Source: Bifidobacterium bombi DSM 19703 (GTDB lineage: Bacteria; Actinomycetota; Actinomycetes; Actinomycetales; Bifidobacteriaceae). From it: DNA of 64,000 nt. The translations under genes were made by a program, and so were the position numbers. The stretch lies in NCBI RefSeq assembly GCF_000737845.1, contig NZ_ATLK01000001.1, positions 1,550,001 to 1,614,000 of the forward strand. The letters run 5' to 3'. How positions within the stretch are numbered: position 1 is the stretch's first letter; the number at the start of each line of letters is the position of its first letter. Under the pieces are notes generated by a model. That model saw nothing but the letters and a program-made list of their open reading frames with translations, was not told the DNA's origin and did no database searches. Below are positions 48,912 through 55,378 of this stretch, piece by piece.

Positions 48912-49310
48912 ATGGGCCGCGGACGTCAGAAGGCTAAGCAGAAGAAGATAGCCAGGAAGTTGAAATATCTGACAACCGACACCGATTATGACGAGCTCGC
49001 CAAGGAGCTGAAAGGCCATGAGTCGGATTCTGACTCGGTTGACGTATCGGCAGATGACAACGTGGATCAAGGGTTTGACCGGTTTTCCGAGGGGGAGGAC
49101 AGGCTGGCACAGCCGTCGTTGTCTCATTCAAAGGTGTCGACCGACGAAGACGATCTTGATGAGTATGCGAAGTGGGCTGCAGAGGCTGCGGCGAGGGCTA
49201 CCGAGAAGGCGGCTGTGGCTTCGGCTGGCGCCGCTTCGACGAAAAAGATTGCACATAAGCCTTTCCCGATGCCTTTGCCCACCATTCTGAAGAAGCCGAC
49301 GACGAAGTGA
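48912..49310 (+). CDS. DUF3073 family protein
   Basis: A 132-residue cytoplasmic protein whose start MGRGRQKAKQKKIARKLKY and the following TDTDYDELAKEL are the hallmark of actinobacterial DUF3073. The remainder is acidic (DEDDLDEYAKWAAEAAARA) and low-complexity. The very basic start may bind nucleic acid; no function has been shown that I know of. It stands alone; GGGGG precedes the ATG by a few bases. Confidence 0.9.
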   Translation: MGRGRQKAKQKKIARKLKYLTTDTDYDELAKELKGHESDSDSVDVSADDNVDQGFDRFSEGEDRLAQPSLSHSKVSTDEDDLDEYAKWAAEAAARATEKAAVASAGAASTKKIAHKPFPMPLPTILKKPTTK

Positions 49311-49342
49311 GTTCATCCTCATCCGATTTTTCGGCGTGAGTC

Positions 49343-49445
49343 TTGGATTTTGGATTTTGGATTTCAGGTTCAGGTTTCAAGCGTTGGATCTGGGTTTTGG
49401 GTTTCAGGCGTTGGATTTTCGGCGTTGGATTGGGGACTCGGATCT
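49343..49445 (+). repeat. Degenerate TTGGATT-type repeat
   Basis: Units built on TTGGATTT, GTTTCAGG and GCGTTGGAT alternate for about 100 bases. Copies are diverged, without a fixed period. It begins about 30 bases after the DUF3073 stop. Confidence 0.6.
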
Positions 49446-49821
49446 TCGGTTTCCGGCGTTCCTGATTTCTGTGTGCGGCAGTGTCATGGTAATCCGCGGC
49501 TTCGTGGCTTTGGGAGTTGCGGTTCTTGCACTCGTTGTCAGGTGTCGGTCTGGTTTGCCTTTTCTGCTGCTTTTTGTGATGTGAACATTTGGTTCTCAGT
49601 GCCATCCGTGTGCGTTTTCAAGCGTTCGTTCTCCTCTGATGGGCGAACCTCAACAATGCGATTGTGACATTGGACAGGTTTTCGAGCGTCCGTCCTTTTC
49701 TGATGGACGGATCGGTTGGAGTACCTGTGTGCGCATAAGTATGTTGGTTGTCAACGCTTTTATGCGGATGTGGGTAGATTATCGGACAATGACGGTGTGT
49801 TTCAGGTTGACTCGCGCGATT

Positions 49822-49830
49822 TGTGGATAA
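49822..49830 (+). promoter_or_regulatory. Perfect DnaA-box sequence
   Basis: TGTGGATAA is the complement of the consensus TTATCCACA. A single copy with no cluster around it, so it is not an origin; it may be chance or a DnaA regulatory site for the Tad operon. Confidence 0.25.
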
Positions 49831-49898
49831 CTCATATCATTCGACCACAATGATGGATTTCGTCATCGCTCCGCACCGTTCAGAGCTTCAATGAAGCC

Positions 49899-50948
49899 AT
49901 GAACGATAGAAAACAACAACCAGGGTTGATGCGAACGTCCGGTGGGCGTATGTCAAGTCGTGCGCTTGTGCCAGTCCCTCTTCCTCACACGGACGGTCCG
50001 GTCGTCAGCCGGTTTCCTCCAAAGCCGGTTCCTGCTAGAAAAGGTTTCAACGCCGCCGTTGGGGCGGGGAATTCGTCGGTCCGGGACGGTATTCCAGGCA
50101 ATGTGGTGGTCGTGCAATGCGCCAGTGGTGGTGTGGGTCTGACCACGTTGTGTGCTTTGCTGTCGCTTGAGTTGACGGGTAGGGGGTGCAGCTGCGTTTT
50201 AGTGGACGCAGATTTCCAAAAGGGCGGGTTGGATGTGCTTTTGGGTATGGAAAACGATCAGGGGCTAAGATTCGGTTCGCTGGACATTCCATTAGGCAAT
50301 GTTTCAGGAATGGCTTTATACCGTCAATTGCCCCAGTGGGAAGGAGTTCGGGTTCTGGCCTTCGACCCGTGGGACGGCGATGCGCCCCAGCCGTGGCTGG
50401 TGGAGGCTGTGATCAGGGCGTTGGCGGCTGTGGTGGACGTGGTCGTGGTCGATGCCGCGTATGGATCCGTTTTGGCGGATGCCCCTGCCTTATACCAAGC
50501 GCCCAGAGTGGTCCTTGTCGAGCTGTCGGTATTGGGCACGATACGTTCGCAAGCATTGCTGCGCACTGCGTACGGTGCTGCTGGCGGTGCGGGGAGTCAC
50601 GGACATGAAGGCCACGCATCGGCACAGAGTGGTGTGGACGCCCCTGGGGGCGGGCTTGTAGGTGTGGGCTATGGCCCGATGGAGGTACCGGCCCATACTC
50701 CGCACCATATGGCGATCGTCGGAATGCGGCCTCGTGGTGCTCCGGGAAGACGCGGGGTTCTGAAACAGGAGGAGGCTTCGCTGTATCTGGGCAGGGAATT
50801 TGTCGGTACGCTACATGCCGATGCGAAGCTGGCTGGTGATGTGCTCGAGGGGCTCGGCATCAGGAATGTACCTAAAACGCTCAGACCGGCGGTCGGTGCA
50901 GTGGTCGATGACATAGAACGCTGGCTGAGGGGAGGTGACGTCTTGTGA
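49899..50948 (+). CDS. TadZ/CpaE/Ssd-like ATPase-fold protein of the Tad pilus
   Basis: A 349-residue MinD-like protein, first gene of the pilus operon. In Actinobacteria such a gene (Ssd, 'septum site determining') or CpaE/TadZ positions the secretion complex. The ATPase core starts VVVQCASGGVGLTTLCALLSL. The deviant Walker A normally has two lysines (KGGxGKT), but both are missing here (SGGVGLTT), so ATP binding or hydrolysis is probably lost. CVLVDADFQKGGLDVLLG fits Walker A' (DxD). The last part has GREFVGTLHADAKLAGD. It overlaps tadA by four bases (GTGA), which shows coupling. The start has no strong ribosome site; ATG 49929 is an alternative. Confidence 0.8.
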   Translation: MNDRKQQPGLMRTSGGRMSSRALVPVPLPHTDGPVVSRFPPKPVPARKGFNAAVGAGNSSVRDGIPGNVVVVQCASGGVGLTTLCALLSLELTGRGCSCVLVDADFQKGGLDVLLGMENDQGLRFGSLDIPLGNVSGMALYRQLPQWEGVRVLAFDPWDGDAPQPWLVEAVIRALAAVVDVVVVDAAYGSVLADAPALYQAPRVVLVELSVLGTIRSQALLRTAYGAAGGAGSHGHEGHASAQSGVDAPGGGLVGVGYGPMEVPAHTPHHMAIVGMRPRGAPGRRGVLKQEEASLYLGREFVGTLHADAKLAGDVLEGLGIRNVPKTLRPAVGAVVDDIERWLRGGDVL

Positions 50949-51934
50949 GGTTCGGTCCGTTGGACGATCTGATGCATGATCACGCTTTGACCGACGTGGC
51001 CGTCACATGTGAGGGAAGGGTGTGGGTTGATCGGGGAAACGGGATGAGCGAGTATGTTCCGAAGGTCCCCTTTCGCTCACCTGACATGGTCAGGCAGTAC
51101 GCCGTGCAATTGTGCGCCCAGCTCGGCCGAAGGCTTGATGATGCCTGCCCGATAGCCGATGCCTCTAACGTCGAGGGAATCAGGATCCATGCGGTCATTG
51201 CGCCGTTGGTGCCCCAAGGGGCCTGCATCTCCATCAGGTTCCCGAGCCATATGGCGCCTCGGCTGGACCGATTGGGGAGTCAGGGTCTGTTCCCCAGTGA
51301 ATGGTATCCGTTATTGTGCTCGTTGGTGGCCCGACGCGCCACCATCCTGATTACAGGCGGAACGGGAGCCGGCAAAACCACACTGCTTAAGGCGCTTCTG
51401 CGTCAGTGCGACCCCCGTGAACGCATCGTGAGCGTCGAGGAAGTCAGAGAGCTGGGCGATCTTGGCCGTGACGATTATGTTTCTTTGGTCTCTCGCGAAG
51501 CAAACGTGGAAGGGAAGGGGGCGGTCGGTCTTCCTGAACTGGTCAAGGCCACTCTCAGGATGCGTCCGGACCGTGTGGTGCTGGGGGAATGCAGGGGTGA
51601 AGAGATAGCCGATTTGCTCAGAGCTTTTAATTCCGGTCATCGTGGTGGCATGGTCACTTTGCATGCCGATGGTGTTCGCAGTGTTCCTTCCAGGCTTGTC
51701 TCATTGGGCTTGTTGGCCGGTCTCAATCAACGTGCCGTCACCATGCTGGCTGCCGATGCGTTCGATGTGGTATTGCATATCGAACGAAATCGGGGCAGGC
51801 GGTATATCACCGAAATCGGAAGGCTGACCGTTGACGAGCATGGTTTCAGAGGCGAAGCCGTGGCCAACTGGAATGGTTGTGGTAAAGCCGTGCCCGGACC
51901 TCTATGGGTGGAGTTTCTAAGGCGTTGGATGTAA
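50945..51934 (+). CDS. tadA: Tad pilus assembly ATPase
   Basis: A 329-residue type II/IV secretion ATPase (CpaF/TadA) that drives Flp pilus assembly in the cytoplasm. Walker A is GGTGAGKTTLLKALL, the Asp box and Walker B region are RPDRVVLGECRGEE, and the His-box is GMVTLHADGV. Length is shorter than many CpaF proteins, which carry an extra N-terminal domain. GTG 50945 overlaps the previous stop. About 150 bases separate it from tadB. Confidence 0.93.
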   Translation: MRFGPLDDLMHDHALTDVAVTCEGRVWVDRGNGMSEYVPKVPFRSPDMVRQYAVQLCAQLGRRLDDACPIADASNVEGIRIHAVIAPLVPQGACISIRFPSHMAPRLDRLGSQGLFPSEWYPLLCSLVARRATILITGGTGAGKTTLLKALLRQCDPRERIVSVEEVRELGDLGRDDYVSLVSREANVEGKGAVGLPELVKATLRMRPDRVVLGECRGEEIADLLRAFNSGHRGGMVTLHADGVRSVPSRLVSLGLLAGLNQRAVTMLAADAFDVVLHIERNRGRRYITEIGRLTVDEHGFRGEAVANWNGCGKAVPGPLWVEFLRRWM

Positions 51935-52088
51935 GACAGTCGGTGGGGTGAACGGAGGGAGAGGGACGTATGGCGGTGCCGCGGAGGTGGGGCCGTCGCC
52001 CCGATGGGGTGCCTGCTCCTCGGTCCCTGTTGGAACCGTTCGTCGCAGTGTTCGGACAATGTTCGAATGCGGTAAAGAAGGTGAGGAT

Positions 52089-52802
52089 ATGCGGGATGTG
52101 CAAAGTGCCGTACTGACCGGTTGTTTTCTGTTTGTTGCGGTTCTCCTGTGTGGATTCAAGTGCGGAAGCACCGTTGAACGGTTGGTCTGTGTTCGGGGTG
52201 GGGCGGTGGTCGGGGGAGGGATGCCTACGGATGGTGCCGAGGCGGTCGATTATACGGCTGGCGCCAAGGGATCCGGGATGCTTGCCCTTATAGATGCAGT
52301 TCAGGCTCATGTGCGTTCAGGTGGATCTCTGAATAAGGCCTTTGCACCTTATATGTCGGGTGAGTGGCTGAGTTCCACTCCCTCATTGCCGAATGTCGAT
52401 CAGCTTGCGCGAATGCTGGAAACGTTCGCACAAGCAGATGAAAGCGAAGCTCAGGTGCGTCGGATGGCAGTGGAGCTTGATTTGGCGTGTCGAATCAGTC
52501 AGTCGTCGGGTTGCCCTGCGGTGCATTGTCTTGAGGCCGTCAAGGACTCATATCGACGGATGCGTTTGCTTGACGATCAGATGGAGAATGCGCTCGCGGT
52601 TCCCAAAGCAAGCGTCAGGTTGCTTACGGTCTTGCCGGTAGCCGCGGTGATGTTCGCTGAGCTGCTTGGGGCGCATTCCCTTGCTTTTCTTTTCGGAGCC
52701 AATGCGGGGCGCCTGTGCTTGGTGTTGGGAACACTGATCTACATGATCGGGGTGATGTGGATGAAAATCCTGACGGAGAGGGTCATCGAAGCGATACAGT
52801 GA
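52089..52802 (+). CDS. tadB: Tad pilus membrane platform protein TadB-like
   Basis: About 237 residues if started at ATG 52089 (AGGTGAGG just upstream); a GTG-started longer frame exists but lacks support. It has a helix near the start (VLTGCFLFVAVLLCGFKCG), a GspF-like cytoplasmic helical domain (VQAHVRSGGSLNKAF, CRISQSSGCPAVHCLEAV) and two C-terminal helices. Inner-membrane platform of the Flp pilus machine. The pair with tadC follows the usual order tadA-tadB-tadC. Confidence 0.85.
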   Translation: MRDVQSAVLTGCFLFVAVLLCGFKCGSTVERLVCVRGGAVVGGGMPTDGAEAVDYTAGAKGSGMLALIDAVQAHVRSGGSLNKAFAPYMSGEWLSSTPSLPNVDQLARMLETFAQADESEAQVRRMAVELDLACRISQSSGCPAVHCLEAVKDSYRRMRLLDDQMENALAVPKASVRLLTVLPVAAVMFAELLGAHSLAFLFGANAGRLCLVLGTLIYMIGVMWMKILTERVIEAIQ

Positions 52803-52941
52803 GCTGCTTCTATGGAGTTGCGCCTGCAGGCATGATAGGCCATGCTTGGCATGACAGGCATGATTGTAAACCAAGGCCTTCGGACATTGGCATCGAAGCC
52901 GTATTGACAGAAAGAACCAGACGATTGAAGGGAGACGCATC

Positions 52942-53619
52942 ATGTTCGGTTTCAGACTGTTTTGCTTCTGTGCCGGTGTCTGCTTGGGCATGTGCTGTTA
53001 CCTGGCATTGTCCACTGCGTGCGCGTCTGTAGGGCGTCTGAGCACGCAATTTTTGTCGATACGAGAAGAATACGGCATTGCCGGGTGCGGCATGGCTCAT
53101 ACCGGATCTGATGGGCATGAGGCCGACCGTCCCTCCATCGGGTTGGTGTTGCGGATGGTCGCTGTAGCGGTGCAGTCGGGTGCTTCCATTCCCAGAGCGT
53201 TGGAGCAGGTCGGCCAGGTATTATCGGGGCCGTTCGCATACAGTTTGCGGATTGTGGCGGATGGATTGTTGCGCGGATATGCATGGCATGATGTCTGGAT
53301 ACGTGCCGGCGGTGAATCGGTGTCCGAGAAGGGTGGGCGAAACTGGTTCGGTGAATCGTCACGCTCCTTTTTCGATGAGAGGGATGAAAAGGATTTGTCT
53401 TTGCTGCGGGATGCCTTAGAGGATTCCTGGATGCGAGGTTCCTCTCCCATCAGTCGTTTGGAAAGCACCATCGAACAGATTGATGCGCGGCAACGCCATG
53501 ACATCGAGCAGGCCTCCTCAAAGTTGTCGGTAAAGATTCTCATGCCGACGGGTCTGTGCTTTTTGCCGGCGTTCATGCTTATCGGTGTGATTCCTGCAGT
53601 TGCTTCATTCGTGTCCTGA
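52942..53619 (+). CDS. tadC: Tad pilus membrane platform protein TadC-like
   Basis: A 225-residue GspF-domain membrane protein, partner of TadB. The cytoplasmic domain holds LRMVAVAVQSGASIPRALEQVG, the characteristic helix-turn of type II secretion F proteins, and SKLSVKILMPTGLCFLPAFML at the C-terminal helices. GAAGGGAG precedes the ATG. A 139-base gap separates it from tadB, with no clear terminator; the next pilus gene is ~390 bases away. Confidence 0.85.
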   Translation: MFGFRLFCFCAGVCLGMCCYLALSTACASVGRLSTQFLSIREEYGIAGCGMAHTGSDGHEADRPSIGLVLRMVAVAVQSGASIPRALEQVGQVLSGPFAYSLRIVADGLLRGYAWHDVWIRAGGESVSEKGGRNWFGESSRSFFDERDEKDLSLLRDALEDSWMRGSSPISRLESTIEQIDARQRHDIEQASSKLSVKILMPTGLCFLPAFMLIGVIPAVASFVS

Positions 53620-53727
53620 CGGAGTGCTCAGTGAATGCTTCATGGTCGTGTGCATGGATGGTGGGTATTTTATGAATCGGGGCTCGTGTTTCCCCTTTCC
53701 CTTTTCCCTTTCCTTTTTCCTTTCCTG

Positions 53728-53778
53728 TTGTCTGGGCCTGTTATTTGTCTGGGCCTGTTATTTGTCTGGGCCTGTTAT
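53728..53778 (+). repeat. 17-bp triplicate repeat
   Basis: TTGTCTGGGCCTGTTAT occurs three times in a row without mismatches (53728-53744, 53745-53761, 53762-53778), in the gap between tadC and the pilin-like gene, after a polypyrimidine stretch. The exact identity indicates recent expansion. Confidence 0.9.
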
Positions 53779-54015
53779 TGCCGGCTTGTTTTTCAAATGG
53801 TCGTGGTCCGGATGCTTCCTGGCGGAGATAGAAAGTTGGTCCGTTCGTCGGCATGTTTATAAGACAGTTGCGACACACTGCCTCAGTGCATAACTTCGGG
53901 CGTTCGACCACAGCTCCCTGTGGCGCTTGGATATCATGCCCGCCTGCATCAGACTGGATATATCGCAATCAATCGGTTGCGAGTCAAATAACACCAATAA
54001 CACCAAGGAGGAATG

Positions 54016-54303
54016 ATGAATAGTCAGGAGATTGATCTTGTTTCAAGCCGAAGCGGAATGTTAACGGCTCAAAGAAAACGTTTGGCGCAGGCGGTGGGTT
54101 CCATCAGGCAAAAGGCCTGCATGCTCGATATGAAGCTTCGCACGCTTTCCTGCCAGGTCGATGAAGGTGCGGCCACGGCGGAATATGCGATTGTGTTGGT
54201 AGCTGCGACCGGCTTCGGAGCCGTATTGGTAGGGGTCCTCAAATCCGATATGGCCAGAAAACTGCTTGAGGGTTTGGTGAAGAAGGCATTGGGTGTGGTC
54301 TGA
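54016..54303 (+). CDS. DUF4244 / Flp-pilin-like small protein
   Basis: A ~95-residue protein, the likely major subunit or its homologue. The basic first 55 residues are followed by DEGAATAEYAIVLVAATGFGAVLVGVL, which resembles the Flp prepilin segment (a glycine, then xTAEYA and a hydrophobic stretch with Glu near position 5). Such sites are cut by a prepilin peptidase, none of which is in this window. The strong AAGGAGG ribosome site serves tandem ATGs at 54013 and 54016. Strong translation fits an abundant subunit. Confidence 0.85.
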   Translation: MNSQEIDLVSSRSGMLTAQRKRLAQAVGSIRQKACMLDMKLRTLSCQVDEGAATAEYAIVLVAATGFGAVLVGVLKSDMARKLLEGLVKKALGVV

Positions 54304-54345
54304 TACTGCGGTTGTCACCACGATGGTTCAAACGGAAGAGATGGC

Positions 54346-54747
54346 ATGGGATACAAGCGCAATAAGCCCGTCGGGATGTGTTCTTTCCCACGGTACTGGA
54401 CAAAGTGCTTTGGGCGAAGCGATGAGGGCGCGGTTACCGCTGAATTCGCCGTGGTGTTGCCCGCGGTGATGATCGCGGCTGTTTTGATTCTCATGCTGGC
54501 TCGTGCGTCTACTGTGGCCATGACATGTCAGGATGCGGCATCGGCCGCAGCGCGAACCGCGATCATTTCGAAAGATGACTATAAAACGAAAACCGTGGCT
54601 CGCAATGCGGCCGGAGCCGACGTCGATGTATCGGTGGCAAGGATGAATGGACAGGTCGAGATTGTGGTCAGCTGCCCAATCGTCTCCGATCCGCTACATG
54701 TGTTGCCGAAAGTCGTACATGGCAGAGCGATTGGGGAAGAACAATGA
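54346..54747 (+). CDS. TadE-like minor pilin
   Basis: A 133-residue protein with the TadE motif SDEGAVTAEFAVVLPAVMIAAVLIL: a glycine-Ala site followed by TAEFA and a long hydrophobic helix, after a short basic start. TadE proteins are pseudopilins of the Tad machine. The C-terminal part (ARAAIISK... region) is exported. The stop overlaps the next start as ATGA. Confidence 0.85.
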   Translation: MGYKRNKPVGMCSFPRYWTKCFGRSDEGAVTAEFAVVLPAVMIAAVLILMLARASTVAMTCQDAASAAARTAIISKDDYKTKTVARNAAGADVDVSVARMNGQVEIVVSCPIVSDPLHVLPKVVHGRAIGEEQ

Positions 54748-55316
54748 TACGGTGGGAACGCCTTCGTGCTGCGCCCTCGACTCTCATCTCGAAGGGTATG
54801 GGATTACAGGCTTGTGCGGATTGGCATATCACCGGGAATGACGATGGTGTTGACCGGCTTCCTGATGAAGATGGGGCTACATCGCATCCGAAACATGGTC
54901 TTGTCGGGCGCGAAAGTCGATTCTCGGCGGAGAGGGGCATACGCGCCGGCAGGCAATTCGTTCGGTGTCCTCGATTCAGAGATCGCGGTTCAGGTACCGC
55001 AATGGGTGCTGCTCTCATCGCGGTCGTCGCGATACTGCTATTGGTCATCGCCGCAGGTGCTAATGTGCTGCTTAGCATCTCGCGGGCACATACGGCCGCC
55101 GATCAAGGTGCCTTGGCTGCGGCAAGCGCTTTGCGCAACGGAGATAGCTTTGTCTGCCTGCGTTCACGATCGCAGGTGCGTTCAAATAATGCCGTTCAGG
55201 AATCATGTACCGTGGTGCAGGAGGACGTGACGGTGACGGTGAGTGTTGCGACGGACGTTCCGTTTTTGCCACGTGTCCGGGTACAGTCGCGCGCCGGACC
55301 GGTGGACTGTAGTTGA
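54744..55316 (+). CDS. Rv3654c-family TadE-like protein
   Basis: A 190-residue protein. Its core, DRGSGTAMGAALIAVVAILLLVIAAG with AHTAADQGALAAASAL, is the Rv3654c ('helicase/secretion neighbourhood') family, last gene in actinobacterial Tad loci. The first ~80 residues are not typical and may be an extension; an alternative start near the DRGSGT segment cannot be excluded, but ATG 54744 is coupled to TadE. The dnaX gene starts 62 bases downstream. Confidence 0.82.
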   Translation: MIRWERLRAAPSTLISKGMGLQACADWHITGNDDGVDRLPDEDGATSHPKHGLVGRESRFSAERGIRAGRQFVRCPRFRDRGSGTAMGAALIAVVAILLLVIAAGANVLLSISRAHTAADQGALAAASALRNGDSFVCLRSRSQVRSNNAVQESCTVVQEDVTVTVSVATDVPFLPRVRVQSRAGPVDCS

Positions 55317-55378
55317 ACGATAGGTCCGTTGATGTCTGAATCATTGGGAAATAGCTTGGTGTTGGTAGGTTAGTAGAT

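Larger units (their letters stand above)
49311..49898. other. Long intergenic region with degenerate repeat, upstream of the Tad operon
   Basis: About 590 bases. From ~49343 to 49445 the plus strand repeats (GG/GC)(G)TTGGATTT-like units of 10-25 bp (e.g. TTGGATTTTGGATTTCAGG), strongly T/G-biased. A perfect DnaA-box sequence TGTGGATAA lies at 49822-49830, 69 bases before the first pilus gene. No credible gene. Confidence 0.6.

Noticed and set aside
49822-49830. DnaA box as part of a replication origin
   Set aside because: Single copy, no AT-rich unwinding region and no dnaA/dnaN nearby.
53635-53862. 75-codon frame spanning the 17-bp repeat
   Set aside because: Its hydrophobic stretch comes from the repeat and the polypyrimidine tract; no ribosome site.
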